A DNA stretch of 64,000 nt from Brevundimonas sp. NIBR10 (GCF_027912515.1 NZ_CP115464.1:1-64000); one strand, 5' to 3'; shown: positions 8,507 through 18,424, numbered from the stretch's first letter. Notes: generated from the letters alone by a model not told the origin. A program made the numbers and translations.

Positions 8507-9319
8507 ATGTCGCGCCTCGCCATCCTCGCCACCGCCATCGCCCTTCTCGGCAGCCCCGTCCTGGCCGAAGAGCGCACGCCCGCGCCTGCCGCCACCCCCA
8601 CGCCGGCCGGTTCCGTCGAGCGGGCCAACTATGACCGCGCCGACCCCCTGACCCGCTCGGTGTTCTGGGGCCGTCAGAACGAGATCGATCCGTCCGACCC
8701 GGTCGCCGGGGTCAAGGCGGCCCAGGCCCTGAGGGAACTGGGTCAGTACGATCAGGCCGCGACCCTGGCCCAGAGCGTGCTGCTGACACAGTCGTCCAAC
8801 GTCGAGGCCATGCTGGAAGTCGGGCGCGCCCATATCGCGCGGGGCCAGGCCTTCTACGGCATCGGGCCGCTGGAACAGGCGCGGGCCCTGGCGCCGAACG
8901 ACTGGCGGCCGCTGTCGCTGCTGGGCGTGGCCTATACCCAGGTGCGGCGGATCGAGGACGGCAAGGCGGCCTGGAACGAGGGCCTGCGGCTGTCGCGCGA
9001 CAACCCCGACATCCTGACCAATGCCGCCATGGCCCTGACCGCCCAGGGCGATGCGCGCGGCGGCGAGGTCCTGCTGCGTCGCGCCGTGGCCCAGCCGGGC
9101 GCGACCCTGAAGACCCAGCTGAACCTGGCCCTGGTCCTGGGTCTGCAAGGCAATATGGGCGAGGCCGAACAGATCGTCCGCCGCGCCCTGCCGCCCGAGG
9201 CCGCCGACCGCAATCTGGCCTGGTTGCGCGACAAGACGGCGGGGGCCGCGGTACCGGTGCAGACGGACGGCGCATCGCCGGCCATGGCCCGGACCTGGGG
9301 CTCGTTGCAGGGGCAGTAG
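8507..9319 (+). CDS. Exported TPR protein, TadD-like
   Basis: A 270-residue exported protein: a signal peptide ending near residue 20 (SPVLAEE), an Ala/Pro linker, then helical tetratricopeptide repeats (for example AAQALRELGQYDQAATLAQS and NLALVLGLQGNMGEAEQIVR). The organisation resembles TadD, the periplasmic TPR pilotin-type factor of tight-adherence pili, but no other tad/cpa genes are nearby, so the pilus role is only a possibility. A large inverted repeat follows immediately downstream. Confidence 0.7.
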   Translation: MSRLAILATAIALLGSPVLAEERTPAPAATPTPAGSVERANYDRADPLTRSVFWGRQNEIDPSDPVAGVKAAQALRELGQYDQAATLAQSVLLTQSSNVEAMLEVGRAHIARGQAFYGIGPLEQARALAPNDWRPLSLLGVAYTQVRRIEDGKAAWNEGLRLSRDNPDILTNAAMALTAQGDARGGEVLLRRAVAQPGATLKTQLNLALVLGLQGNMGEAEQIVRRALPPEAADRNLAWLRDKTAGAAVPVQTDGASPAMARTWGSLQGQ

Positions 9320-9324
9320 ACTCA

Positions 9325-9480
9325 TCGTCATTCCGGGCGCAGCGAAGCGGAGACCCGGAACGAGGCGGCGCGCGTGAGCGCGAACCTGTAACGCACGGGT
9401 CTGCATCCGGCATTTCGCCTGCGCTTCGCTTCGGCGCCGCCCTGTTCCGGGTCTCCGCTTCGCTACGCCCGGAATGACGA
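9325..9480. repeat. Long inverted repeat element (37-bp arms, 36/37 identical)
   Basis: The arm at 9325-9361 is the reverse complement of 9444-9480 with a single mismatch, and pairing continues for about 10 more bases with two mismatches. The middle about 60 bases are asymmetric. The arms start TCGTCATTCCGGGCG, a form seen in interspersed palindromic elements of alphaproteobacteria. It fills the whole gap between the TPR gene and the Fe-S scaffold-like gene and could act as a bidirectional transcription stop. Confidence 0.85.
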
Positions 9481-9528
9481 AAGGAGGATCGGTTTGATCG
9501 CCGGTTCTGATCACACTATCTACGCCCC

Positions 9529-9984
9529 ATGATCGACGAGCTCTACAGCGCGCGTATCCTGTCGCTGGCGGCGAACCTGCCGCACAGCGGACGGCTACCT
9601 GCACCCGAGGGCACCGGAGAGCGGGTGGCCAAGTTGTGCGGGTCCAAGGCGGTCGTCGATGTCGTGCTGGATGATGCTGGTCGCGTCACCGACTTCGCTC
9701 AGGACGTGAAGGCCTGCGCTCTGGGTCAGGCCGCCGCGGGGGTGTTGGGCGAGGCTGTGATCGGGTCAACGGAGCCCGAGATCGAGGCCGCCCGCGACGC
9801 CACCCTGGCCATGCTGAAATCCGCCGGCGAGGGGCCTGTCGGTCGGTTCGAGGGCCTGCGTGCGCTGAAGCTGGTCGCCGACTATCCGGCCCGGCACGCC
9901 TCCACCCTAGTGTCGATCGAGGCGACGCTGGATGCCGTGCGTATGGCCCGGACGTCGCGAACTAGCCTCGCCGGCGCCGCCTGA
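9529..9984 (+). CDS. Iron-sulfur cluster assembly scaffold-like protein (IscU/NifU N family)
   Basis: A 151-residue protein with the IscU-like fold pattern. [11 protein letters not shown] (Cys37) and the [13 protein letters not shown] segment (Cys63) correspond to two cluster-ligand positions of the family; the third Cys of classical IscU is absent and replaced by the YPARHAS segment, as is usual for this alphaproteobacterial subgroup. It likely binds or delivers Fe-S clusters in the cytoplasm, but the missing ligand makes that an inference. It is followed by yidD and thrS on the same strand. Confidence 0.8.
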   Translation: MIDELYSARILSLAANLPHSGRLPAPEGTGERVAKLCGSKAVVDVVLDDAGRVTDFAQDVKACALGQAAAGVLGEAVIGSTEPEIEAARDATLAMLKSAGEGPVGRFEGLRALKLVADYPARHASTLVSIEATLDAVRMARTSRTSLAGAA

Positions 9985-10022
9985 GTTCCGCCCGGCCCCG
10001 AAGCGGGGTATGCGCAGACATC

Positions 10023-10277
10023 ATGGCCCGCTCCGGCACATCCTTTTATGAACGCGGCGTCCGCGCGGCCCATCGGGGCTACAAGCTGACGCTGTCCCCC
10101 TGGTTCGGGCAGTCCTGCCGGTTCCTGCCGACCTGTTCGGACTATGGCCGCGACGCCCTGATCCAGCACGGACCGGTCAAAGGGGGATGGCTCACCGTGC
10201 GCAGGCTCTGTAAATGCCACCCCTTCGGCGGGTCGGGATACGACCCGGTTCCGCCTGTTGAGACCAAGCTTCCATGA
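10023..10277 (+). CDS. yidD: Membrane protein insertion efficiency factor YidD
   Basis: A small 84-residue amphipathic protein that assists YidC-dependent membrane insertion. The family core is complete: [20 protein letters not shown] followed by DYGRDAL and [18 protein letters not shown] with conserved cysteines. It usually sits beside rnpA/yidC, but here it lies between an Fe-S scaffold-like gene and thrS, and its stop codon overlaps the thrS start (ATGA), so the two are probably translationally coupled. Confidence 0.95.
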   Translation: MARSGTSFYERGVRAAHRGYKLTLSPWFGQSCRFLPTCSDYGRDALIQHGPVKGGWLTVRRLCKCHPFGGSGYDPVPPVETKLP

Positions 10278-12196
10278 TCGACCTGACCTTCCCCGACGGC
10301 GCCGTGCGCCAGTACCCCGCCGACGCCACGGGCCGTGACGTGGCGACCTCGATCTCGCCATCGCTCGCCAAGAAGGCGGCCCTGATCGCGGTGGACGGGA
10401 CCCTGCTCGATCTCGACGCCCCCGTGGGCCGGTCGGGCGCGCTCAAGATCATCATGCGCGACAGTCCGGAGGCGCTGGATACCCTGCGCCACGACGCCAG
10501 CCATGTGATGGCGCAAGCGGTTCAGGAGCTGTTCCCCGGCACCCAGGTCACCATCGGCCCGGCGATCGAGGACGGCTTCTACTACGACTTCGCCCGCGAC
10601 GAGCCCTTCTCGACCGACGACTTCGCCAAGATCGAGAAGCGGATGGCCGAGATCGTCGATCGCGACGAAAAGATTCGCCGCGAGGTCCTGCCCCGGGACG
10701 AAGCCATTGCGCGGTTCGAGGCCATGGGCGAGACCTACAAGGCCGAGATCATCCGCGACCTGCCGCAGGGCGAGGACATCAGCGTCTATCACCAGGGCGC
10801 GACCTGGCAGGACCTGTGCCGGGGGCCGCACTTCCCCTCGACGAAGTTCGTCGGCAAGGCCTTCAAGCTGACCAAGCTGGCCGGGGCCTATTGGCGCGGC
10901 GATCATCGGAACGCCCAGCTGCAGCGCATCTATGCCACCGCCTGGGCCTCGAAGGAGGATCTGGACGCATACCTGCTTCGCATCGAGGAGGCCGAGAAGC
11001 GGGATCACCGCAGGATCGGCAAGGTCATGGGCCTGTTCCACATGCAGGAAGAGGGCCGGGGCATGGTCTTCTGGCACCCCAAGGGCTGGGTGCTGTGGCG
11101 GGTGCTTGAGGCCTATATGCGCCGCCGCCTGGACGCCGCCGGCTATGTCGAGGTCAAGACGCCCCAGGTTCTGGACCGGACGTTCTGGGAGAAGTCGGGC
11201 CACTGGGACAAGTACCGGCCAAACATGTTCGTCTGCGAGACGGTCGAGGGCGAGGTACTGTCGCTGAAACCCATGAACTGTCCGGGCCACGTCCAGATCT
11301 TCGATCAGGGCCAGAGGTCGTATCGCGAACTGCCGCTGCGGATGGCCGAGTTCGGGGCCTGTCACCGGTACGAGCCGTCGGGGGCCCTGCACGGCCTGAT
11401 GCGGGTGCGCGGCTTCACCCAGGACGACGCCCACATCTTCTGTCGCGAGGACCAGATCGTCGAGGAGACGGCCCGGTTCATCGAACTGACCCGGATGATC
11501 CATTCCGACCTCGGCATGGAGACCCACCGCATCAACTTGGCCACCCGCCCGGAAGAGCGCGCGGGCACCGACGAATTCTGGGACAAGGCCGAGGGGCAGA
11601 TGGCCGAGGCGGCGCGTCTGGCCGGGGTCGAACCGGTCATCGCCGAGGGCGACGGGGCCTTCTATGCGCCCAAGCTGGACTTCATCGTCAAGGACGCCAT
11701 CGGCCGCGAATGGACCTGCGGCACGCTGCAGCTCGACTATGTCCTGCCCGAGCGGCTGGGGGCGGAATATGTCGGCGAGGACGGCCAGAAGCACCGGCCG
11801 GCCATGCTGCACCGGGCCATCCTGGGCTCGTTCGAGCGGTTCATCGGCATCATGATCGAGAACTACGCCGGAGCCTTTCCGCTGTGGCTCGCGCCGGTCC
11901 AGGCGGTGGTGGCGACCATCACCTCGGACGCCGACGGCTATGCCGAGGAGGTCGCGGCGAAACTCCGCGCGGCGGGCCTGCGGGTCGAGACCGACCTCAG
12001 AAACGAGAAGGTCGGCTACAAGGTGCGTGAGCACTCGGTCGGCAAGGTACCGGTGATCGCCGTGGTCGGCCGCAACGAGGCCGAGAAGGGCGAGGTGGCG
12101 ATCCGTCGCCTGGGCTCACAGGCCCAGCAGGTGGTGTCGCTGGACGAAGCGATCCGCATCCTGACGGAAGAGGCGACGCCGCCGGATCTGAAATAG
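10274..12196 (+). CDS. thrS: Threonyl-tRNA synthetase
   Basis: Charges tRNA-Thr with threonine. All domains of the 640-residue enzyme are visible: the TGS domain (residues 1-60), the editing domain with [13 protein letters not shown] and GPHFPSTK, the class II catalytic core with MKPMNCPGH near residue 334 (zinc Cys) and motif 2 [20 protein letters not shown], the [19 protein letters not shown] segment, and the C-terminal anticodon-binding domain. The ATG at 10274 overlaps the yidD stop by four bases. Confidence 0.98.
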   Translation: MIDLTFPDGAVRQYPADATGRDVATSISPSLAKKAALIAVDGTLLDLDAPVGRSGALKIIMRDSPEALDTLRHDASHVMAQAVQELFPGTQVTIGPAIEDGFYYDFARDEPFSTDDFAKIEKRMAEIVDRDEKIRREVLPRDEAIARFEAMGETYKAEIIRDLPQGEDISVYHQGATWQDLCRGPHFPSTKFVGKAFKLTKLAGAYWRGDHRNAQLQRIYATAWASKEDLDAYLLRIEEAEKRDHRRIGKVMGLFHMQEEGRGMVFWHPKGWVLWRVLEAYMRRRLDAAGYVEVKTPQVLDRTFWEKSGHWDKYRPNMFVCETVEGEVLSLKPMNCPGHVQIFDQGQRSYRELPLRMAEFGACHRYEPSGALHGLMRVRGFTQDDAHIFCREDQIVEETARFIELTRMIHSDLGMETHRINLATRPEERAGTDEFWDKAEGQMAEAARLAGVEPVIAEGDGAFYAPKLDFIVKDAIGREWTCGTLQLDYVLPERLGAEYVGEDGQKHRPAMLHRAILGSFERFIGIMIENYAGAFPLWLAPVQAVVATITSDADGYAEEVAAKLRAAGLRVETDLRNEKVGYKVREHSVGKVPVIAVVGRNEAEKGEVAIRRLGSQAQQVVSLDEAIRILTEEATPPDLK

Positions 12197-12209
12197 CGCC
12201 TCTCCCCGT

Positions 12210-13523
12210 TTAGATCCCCGCTGCCGCCGTCTCCGTCTCCGCCTCGTCATCCCCGGCGATGATCCGGGTCGCGGCCAGGTCGGCGGTGACATTGCCGATG
12301 GTACGCAGGATGTCGGGGATGACCTCGACCGCCAGCAGCAGGGGCAGGACGCCGATGGGGACGCCCATGGCCAGGCAGATGGGGCCGACGGAGGCGAAGA
12401 AGCTGACCTGGCCTGGCAGGCCGACCGAGGCGATCGAGACGGCGATGGCGGTCAGCCCCCCTGCGATCAGGGCCGCGATGCCGAGCGGCACGCCGTACAA
12501 CTGGGCCGCGTAGAGACAGACGGCCAGGTTGGCGACGGGGCTGGTCAGGCGGAACACCGCCACCGCCAGCGGCAGGACCAGACCGGCCGAGGCATGGGAG
12601 ACGCCCAGATAGTCCCGCGCGCGCTCCACCATCACCGGCAGACTGGCGAGGGACGACTGGGTCGAGAAGGCGACGACCTGGGCCGGGGCGATGGCCTGGC
12701 TGAACCGGCCGAAGCCGATCTTTCCGAAGACCCGCACCGCCAGATAGACCAGGATGATGACGCCGATCTGGCTGAGGCAGACGATGGCGATGTAGTGGCC
12801 CAGCACCCCGGCCGCGCCCACACCCGCCCTGAGGCCGACGCCCAGCGCCAGGGCGAACACCCCGATCGGGGCGGCCAGCAGGACCCAGTGGACGATGACC
12901 ACCACGGCCTCGGCGGTCGCCTCGAAGAACAGGGCGAGCGGGGTGCGCAGCCGGGGTTCAAGCCGGGTCGCGGCGAAGCCGAAGGCGATGGCGAAAACGA
13001 CGACGCCCAGAACTCCGTCGTCGGCTGCGGCCTTGATCAGGTTGGAGGGAGCCAGGCTGTTCAGAAAGGCCCGCAGGCCGTCGGTGTGGGCGGCCTCGCC
13101 CACGGCGGCGATCGTATCGCCGGGGATGCCCGACAGCAGGGCCTGGCCCGCCACCGGATCGATCGGCCAGAGGTTCAGCAGACCCAGCCCCGCCAGGATG
13201 GCGTAGATCGTCGACGCCGTCAGCATGATGCCGAACACCACGAGCGCCCGCACCGCCAGCCGCCCGGTCGAGGCCGCGTCGGCGATCGAGACGATCCCGG
13301 TGACCAGCATGGCGAAGACCAGGGGGATGACGGTGATCCTGAGCGCGTTCAGCCAGACCCCGCCCAGGGGTTCGACCGCCTCGATCGCACCGGTCAGCGC
13401 CGCCGACCCTGACACCTCGACAAGGGCCCCTACGACCAGGCCCAGGATCAGGGCCACCACCACCCACAGGCTCATCGACGACAGAAGGGCGCGCAGGCGC
13501 GATCGGGGGCGAGACATCGGCAT
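12210..13523 (-). CDS. Dicarboxylate/amino acid:cation symporter (DAACS family)
   Basis: A 437-residue inner-membrane Na+ or H+ coupled transporter of the GltP/DctA fold. Eight or so hydrophobic spans are evident, beginning with LWVVVALILGLVVGALVEVSG, and the family motifs are recognisable: PLVFAMLVTGI after span 2, a serine-rich re-entrant loop (AFSTQSSLASLP, where most homologues have TSSSAATLP) near residue 290, and VANLAVCLYAAQLYG in span 7. Substrate (glutamate, aspartate or C4-dicarboxylate) cannot be settled. Confidence 0.88.
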   Translation of the reverse strand: MPMSRPRSRLRALLSSMSLWVVVALILGLVVGALVEVSGSAALTGAIEAVEPLGGVWLNALRITVIPLVFAMLVTGIVSIADAASTGRLAVRALVVFGIMLTASTIYAILAGLGLLNLWPIDPVAGQALLSGIPGDTIAAVGEAAHTDGLRAFLNSLAPSNLIKAAADDGVLGVVVFAIAFGFAATRLEPRLRTPLALFFEATAEAVVVIVHWVLLAAPIGVFALALGVGLRAGVGAAGVLGHYIAIVCLSQIGVIILVYLAVRVFGKIGFGRFSQAIAPAQVVAFSTQSSLASLPVMVERARDYLGVSHASAGLVLPLAVAVFRLTSPVANLAVCLYAAQLYGVPLGIAALIAGGLTAIAVSIASVGLPGQVSFFASVGPICLAMGVPIGVLPLLLAVEVIPDILRTIGNVTADLAATRIIAGDDEAETETAAAGI

Positions 13524-13626
13524 TCGTCATCCTTAACATTCCCGCGTCAGGACGCCAGAGAGCCCGTTGCACGCGTCACGCGCGACCCCCCATGGCCACG
13601 GGCCAAAGCCGTGATAGCATCGCGAC

Positions 13627-15813
13627 ATGCGCGTATCGTTCCCGGTCCTGGCCGCCCTGTTGCTTACCGCCGCCACGGCCCCCCTGGTGTCGATGCTGGC
13701 CGCCGGGCCCGCCGCCGCCCAGTCGATCGGGCGGACCTGGGCCAACCCGGTCGACATCGATTACAAATACAATTTCGAGCAGACCCACGAGGGCGTCAGC
13801 TATCGCACCGGGGCCGAACCGACCGTGGTCCTGCATCAGGACCGCTATTATCTGTTCGTGACCCAGGCCGATGGATACTGGGTGTCGCGCGACTTGGCGG
13901 AATGGAGCTTCGTCCAGCCCAGTCGCTGGCCGCTGGACGGGTCTGTCGGGCCCGCCGCCGTGTCGGACGGAGAGCGGCTGTATCTGATGCAGTCGTCGCT
14001 GGATCCGCTGGGCATGCTGGCCAGCGACCGGCCCGAGACCGGGCGGTGGGACTTCTATACCCGCCGCATGCCGCGCATCCCCGGTGCCGTGACCGGACGC
14101 GACCCGGCGCCGGGCCCCAACACCGACCTGCCGGCCGGGCCGTGGTCGCCCGACCTGTTTATCGACGACGACAATCGCTGGTACCTGTACTGGGGGTCGT
14201 CCGACGTATTTCCGCTGTACGGATCGGAGATCGATCCGATCTCGCCCATGGCCTTCATCGACGAGCCGACGACCATGTTCCGGCTCGATCCGGCCCGTCA
14301 CGGCTGGGAGCGGTACGGCCAGGACCATTCGGGCACCCTGCCGGACGGCACGCCGGTCGCCCCCTATATCGACGGGGCCTCGATGACCCGCAACGGCGGG
14401 CGCTATTACCTGCAATATTCGGCACCCGGCGCGGAATACAACGGCTCGGCCAACGGGGCCTATGTCGGGACGTCACCGCTAGGACCCTTCACCTATGCGC
14501 CGTGGAACCCGACCAGCTACAAGCCCGGCGGCTTCGTCCAGGGGGCCGGCAACGGCTCGACCTTCCAGGACCGCTACGGCAACTGGTGGAACACCGGCGG
14601 GGCCTGGATCGGGCTGAACTGGAGCTTCGAGCGCCGGGTGGCGATGTTCCCGGGTGCCTTCCACACCGACGGCCAGCTGTATTTCTCGAGCCGGTTCGGC
14701 GACTTCCCGCAGCGGACGCCGGACGGGCCGGTGCTGAACCCCGAGACCCTGTTCACCGGCTGGATGCCTCTGTCGTACAAGGCGATGGCGACCGCCTCCT
14801 CGACCGAAGGCGTGTTCACCGCCGACCGGGCCGTGGATGAGGATCCCCGCACCTTCTGGGTCGCGGAAAGCAACACCCCGGACCAGACCCTGACCCTCGA
14901 CCTCGGCGGCGTGAAGGTCGTTCAGTCGGTCCAGGTCAACTATGCCGACTACCAGTCCGGGATGTTCGAGAACGCTCCGAACCAGCGGACCCGGTTCCGT
15001 ATCCAGTGGTCGCTGGACGGCGAGCAATGGTTCACCCTGGCCAACCGGATGTCGTCCAACCGCGACAGCCCCAACGCCTATGTCCAGGCCGAGCGCCCGA
15101 CGCGGGCGCGCTTCATCCGCTATCAGCACGGCGAGACGCCCGGTGCCCATCTGGCCATCGCCGACCTGCGGGTCTTCGGCAATGCGACGGGCTCCGTTCC
15201 CATTGCCCCCGCCGAGATCACCGTCACGCGCGGCACGGACCAGAGGAACGCCACGGTCAGGGTCGCCCCGGTCGCCGATCCGACGGGGGGGCGTATCCTG
15301 GGCTACAATATCCGCTGGGGGGTCAGGGCCGACAGGCTGCACCTGACCTATCAGGTCTGGGCCGACGAACTGGCCGCGCGCGGTGGGCAGGTCGAGATCG
15401 GGGCGCTGAACGTCGGGGTCGACTATTTCTTCGCGGTCGAGGCGTTCGGCGACACCGGCGTCTCGCCGTTGAGCGCGGTCGCCTCGGTCCCTGCGGGGGG
15501 GACGACGGCGGTGCGGGCCCAGACCTCGCCCGGCCCCTCCACCGAGGGTGCGACAACGGTGCGGCCCGACGGCACGATCGTGACCGTGATCCCGCCCGTC
15601 TACATCAGCGGCGGCCCGGCCGTGTCGGGCACAGGCTTGCCGGCCAGCGGCAATGCGGCGACACCGCCTGGATCGGAGCCGGCATCGACGGCACCCGCGA
15701 CCACGCCATCCACGCCAGCGCCTTCCACAACAGCGCCGGCCGCCGATGAGCCCGCCGATCCCGAGGTTCCTCCCCCCTCCCCCGAACCCTCCTCCGACCC
15801 CAAGGACGATTGA
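13627..15813 (+). CDS. Secreted glycoside hydrolase-like protein: GH43 + F5/8 type C + fibronectin III
   Basis: A 728-residue exported protein. Signal peptide about residues 1-35 (ending AAGPAAAQS); a five-bladed beta-propeller resembling GH43 (residues about 40-380: RTGAEPTVVLHQDRYYLFVT, PWSPDLFIDDDNRWYLYWG); an F5/8 type C (discoidin) domain about residues 385-525 (ASSTEGVFTADRAVDEDPRT, then DLGGVKVVQSVQVNY); a fibronectin III-like domain about 535-625; then a Pro/Ala/Thr/Glu tail. It presumably cleaves or binds an arabinose/xylose-containing polysaccharide outside the cytoplasm. The downstream M20 gene starts on its stop codon (TGATG), so both are likely made together. Confidence 0.85.
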   Translation: MRVSFPVLAALLLTAATAPLVSMLAAGPAAAQSIGRTWANPVDIDYKYNFEQTHEGVSYRTGAEPTVVLHQDRYYLFVTQADGYWVSRDLAEWSFVQPSRWPLDGSVGPAAVSDGERLYLMQSSLDPLGMLASDRPETGRWDFYTRRMPRIPGAVTGRDPAPGPNTDLPAGPWSPDLFIDDDNRWYLYWGSSDVFPLYGSEIDPISPMAFIDEPTTMFRLDPARHGWERYGQDHSGTLPDGTPVAPYIDGASMTRNGGRYYLQYSAPGAEYNGSANGAYVGTSPLGPFTYAPWNPTSYKPGGFVQGAGNGSTFQDRYGNWWNTGGAWIGLNWSFERRVAMFPGAFHTDGQLYFSSRFGDFPQRTPDGPVLNPETLFTGWMPLSYKAMATASSTEGVFTADRAVDEDPRTFWVAESNTPDQTLTLDLGGVKVVQSVQVNYADYQSGMFENAPNQRTRFRIQWSLDGEQWFTLANRMSSNRDSPNAYVQAERPTRARFIRYQHGETPGAHLAIADLRVFGNATGSVPIAPAEITVTRGTDQRNATVRVAPVADPTGGRILGYNIRWGVRADRLHLTYQVWADELAARGGQVEIGALNVGVDYFFAVEAFGDTGVSPLSAVASVPAGGTTAVRAQTSPGPSTEGATTVRPDGTIVTVIPPVYISGGPAVSGTGLPASGNAATPPGSEPASTAPATTPSTPAPSTTAPAADEPADPEVPPPSPEPSSDPKDD

Positions 15814-17126
15814 TGCGCACACTGGCGACGACCGCAGCCCTGATGATTCTTGCCGCGGCCAGTTCCGCCACCGCCCAGACCTCGAACAGTCTCAAGGACG
15901 CAATCCAGCGGGATTACGAGACCAGCCTCAGCGCCATCTTCGACGACTTCCATCGCCACCCTGAACTGTCGGGCATGGAGGTGCGGACCTCGGCCCGGAT
16001 GGCGGCGCTGCTGACCGGTCTGGGCTATGACGTCACCCCCGGGGTCGGCGGAACGGGCGTGGTGGCGGTTCTGAGGAACGGCGACGGCCCCACGGTCATG
16101 ATGCGAGCCGACATGGACGGCCTGCCGCTGAAGGAGAATTCCGGCCTCGCCAATGCCTCGACGGTGACCCAGGTCGATGCCGACGGGACCGAGAAGCCGG
16201 TCATGCACGCCTGTGGCCACGATGTTCACATCACCGCCCTGGTCGGGGCGGCGCGCCAGATGATGGAGCGCAAGGGTGACTGGTCCGGCACCCTGGTCCT
16301 GATCGTCCAGCCGGCCGAGGAGCGGATCTTCGGTGCCCGGGCCATGATCGAGGACGGCCTGTATTCCCGCTTTCCCAAGCCCGACTATGCGATCGCCTTC
16401 CATGTCGCGGCGGACCTGCCGACGGGCCGGGTCGAGGTGCCCCTGGGCATCGTTTCGTCCAGCTCGGACAGCGTCGATATCGCGGTCCACGGCGTGGGGA
16501 CGCACGGTGCCTATCCGCACCTGGGCGTCGATCCGGTGCTGGTCGCCTCGTCCATCGTCGTCAATCTGCAGTCGCTGCGCAGCCGCGAGATCAATCCGCT
16601 GGAGGGGGCCGTGGTCACCGTCGGCGCCGTCCACGGCGGGATCAAGCACAACATCATCTCCGACCGCGTCGATCTGCAACTGACCGTCCGGGCCGACACG
16701 CCGGAGGTCCGGGCCCGGCTGCTGGATGGTATCGACCGGGTCGCGCGCGGTACGGCCGAGGCCTTGGGCGTGCCCGAGGACAAGCTGCCCGACGTCGTCC
16801 GGTCCCCGACCGAGACCACGCCGGCGACCCACAACGACCCGGCAACGGCGCAGCGGGTTCGCGACGCGATCGTCGCCGCCATGGGGAACGGCGTCCTGAT
16901 CGACCAGCCGCGTACCGGGATGGGGGCGGAGGACTTCGCCTATTTCGTCACCCCCGACAGCGATGTGAAGGGCGTCTATTTCAGCGTCGGAGGCACCCCC
17001 GCTGCCGAGGTGGACACCGCCCCCGGCCACCACTCGCCCCTGTTCAAGATCGACCCCGAACCCTCGGTCACCACGGGGACGGAGGCGATGGTGGTCGCAG
17101 GGCTGGCGCTGCTGGCCAAGAGCTGA
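15813..17126 (+). CDS. Exported M20-family amidohydrolase/peptidase
   Basis: A 437-residue zinc metallohydrolase of the M20D (hippurate hydrolase/IAA-amino acid hydrolase) type. The signal peptide spans about residues 1-22. Motifs: RADMDGLPL, ACGHDVHITALVGAAR (metal ligands Cys and His), IVQPAEE (catalytic and metal Glu), and the C-terminal MGAEDFAYF and APGHHSPLFKID. The start is the ATG overlapping the GH43 stop by one base. The export signal and the coupling suggest that it deacylates or deamidates products in the periplasm; the natural substrate is unknown. Confidence 0.92.
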   Translation: MRTLATTAALMILAAASSATAQTSNSLKDAIQRDYETSLSAIFDDFHRHPELSGMEVRTSARMAALLTGLGYDVTPGVGGTGVVAVLRNGDGPTVMMRADMDGLPLKENSGLANASTVTQVDADGTEKPVMHACGHDVHITALVGAARQMMERKGDWSGTLVLIVQPAEERIFGARAMIEDGLYSRFPKPDYAIAFHVAADLPTGRVEVPLGIVSSSSDSVDIAVHGVGTHGAYPHLGVDPVLVASSIVVNLQSLRSREINPLEGAVVTVGAVHGGIKHNIISDRVDLQLTVRADTPEVRARLLDGIDRVARGTAEALGVPEDKLPDVVRSPTETTPATHNDPATAQRVRDAIVAAMGNGVLIDQPRTGMGAEDFAYFVTPDSDVKGVYFSVGGTPAAEVDTAPGHHSPLFKIDPEPSVTTGTEAMVVAGLALLAKS

Positions 17127-17158
17127 TCCCACAGGCTGAGGCGTCTTGCCGCTTGGGC

Positions 17159-17184
17159 TGAACCTTTGCCGTCGGATCGGCGTT
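17159..17184 (+). promoter_or_regulatory. Imperfect EcfG-like promoter (TGAAC-N17-CGTT)
   Basis: TGAAC at 17159 and CGTT at 17181 are 17 bases apart, matching the alphaproteobacterial EcfG consensus GGAAC-N16/17-CGTT at 8 of 9 positions, 26 bases before the start of the small gene at 17210. One such match may be chance. Confidence 0.3.
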
Positions 17185-17209
17185 GATCCCGGCAATCTGG
17201 AGAAGACCC

Positions 17210-17434
17210 ATGGCCCTGTCCCGTATCGCCACTGTCCTCGGCGGCCTGCTGATCTCGAAGGGCGGACGTCGGTTCGCCGGACGTCATGCGGGCAAGCTGG
17301 CGCTCGCGACCCTGGCCTGGGAGTTGTATCAGCAGCACCGCAACAAGGCCGTGCCGACCGGGCCGCAAGCGACGGCGGCCCCGCCTCCGCCTCGCCCGCA
17401 AAGCCGGACCCGCTGGAGCGGACGGCGCGTCTGA
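17210..17434 (+). CDS. Small basic protein of unknown function
   Basis: A 74-residue, strongly basic protein. A GGAG ribosome binding site stands 7 bases before the ATG. Residues 1-38 may form two weakly hydrophobic amphipathic helices (IATVLGGLLIS and GKLALATLAWELYQQH), and the C-terminus is Pro/Arg-rich and probably disordered. No family is recognised. A partial EcfG-like promoter lies just upstream. Confidence 0.55.
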   Translation: MALSRIATVLGGLLISKGGRRFAGRHAGKLALATLAWELYQQHRNKAVPTGPQATAAPPPPRPQSRTRWSGRRV

Positions 17435-17497
17435 CTCACGAGGCTTGCGCTCCCTCGCGTCAACCGGCGTAAGCTGGCGAAAACGAGGAAGCGCGCC

Positions 17498-18163
17498 ATG
17501 ATCACCGTCCACCACCTGAACAACTCGCGCTCGCAGCGGGTGCTGTGGCTGCTGGAGGAACTGGGCGTCGCCTACGAGGTCAAACGCTATGAGCGGGATG
17601 CCCAGACCATGCTGGCCCCGCCAGAGTTGCGCGCCATCCACCCCCTGGGCAAGTCGCCGGTGATCGAGGACGAGACCGGCACCACCGCCGAGACCGGGGC
17701 CATCATCGAGCACATCCTGGCCCAGAACCCCGGCAACGCCCTGATGCCCGCCGCCGGGACAGAGGCGGCCAAGCGGATGACCTACTGGCTGCATTATGCC
17801 GAGGGGTCGGCCATGACACCGCTGCTGCTCAAGCTGGTGTTCGGGGCCCTGCCCGGACGCGCGCCCGGCCTGGTCCGCCCGGTGGTCAAGGCGGTGTCGT
17901 CCAAAGCTCAGTCCGGCTTCATCGACCCGCAGATCGCGGCACACACCGCCTATTGGGAAGGCGAACTGGCCAGATCACCGTGGTTTGCGGGCGATGCGTT
18001 CAGCGCCGCCGACATCATGATGAGTTTCCCGATCGAGGCCGCCTCCAGCCGCGTGCCGTTCGGTCCCGAAAAGCCGAAACTCAAGGCCTTCCTCCAGACC
18101 ATCCACGCCCGCCCGGCCTATCAGCGGGCGCTGGAACGGGGCGGGCCCTACGCCTACGCCTGA
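17498..18163 (+). CDS. Glutathione S-transferase family protein
   Basis: A 221-residue cytosolic GST. The N-terminal thioredoxin-like domain has HHLNNSRSQRVLWLLEELG, with Ser11 placed to activate glutathione, and the cis-proline region HPLGKSPVIEDE followed by ETGAIIEHIL. The C-terminal helical domain ends KLKAFLQTIHARPAYQRALE. It likely conjugates or isomerises electrophilic compounds; the substrate is not predictable. Confidence 0.93.
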   Translation: MITVHHLNNSRSQRVLWLLEELGVAYEVKRYERDAQTMLAPPELRAIHPLGKSPVIEDETGTTAETGAIIEHILAQNPGNALMPAAGTEAAKRMTYWLHYAEGSAMTPLLLKLVFGALPGRAPGLVRPVVKAVSSKAQSGFIDPQIAAHTAYWEGELARSPWFAGDAFSAADIMMSFPIEAASSRVPFGPEKPKLKAFLQTIHARPAYQRALERGGPYAYA

Positions 18164-18226
18164 GGCGGCGCGTCCGACATTGCGGTGATCTGGGCAACCG
18201 GCGGGGTCGGGCCGCGTTAACGACGG

Positions 18227-18424
18227 ATGCGTATCCAGACCCTCCAGATCACACTCGGCGTCGTCGCCGCCATCGCCTTCGTCATCGCCTTCATCTCGGC
18301 GGGGGTGGCGCTGGTGTCGTTCGTCTTTGCCCTGGTCGGGGCGGCGGCGCTCGGCTGGGTCACCTACAGCATCGCCAAAAGGATGCTGAGCCAGCGGCGG
18401 TCGCGCGATGTGACCCCGTCCTGA
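18227..18424 (+). CDS. Small two-span membrane protein of unknown function
   Basis: A 65-residue protein that is nearly all membrane: two hydrophobic segments (about residues 5-25 and 27-46) followed by a basic tail KRMLSQRRSR that should stay cytoplasmic. No family is recognised. The upstream sequence GCAAC-N16-CGTT (8 of 9 to the EcfG consensus) lies so close to the ATG that the message would be almost leaderless, so it may be coincidental. Confidence 0.5.
   Translation: MRIQTLQITLGVVAAIAFVIAFISAGVALVSFVFALVGAAALGWVTYSIAKRMLSQRRSRDVTPS

Noticed and set aside
10142..12034. 630-residue minus-strand frame opposite thrS
   Set aside because: A mirror frame produced by high GC3 in thrS; residue composition is Gly/Arg/His-heavy with no motif.
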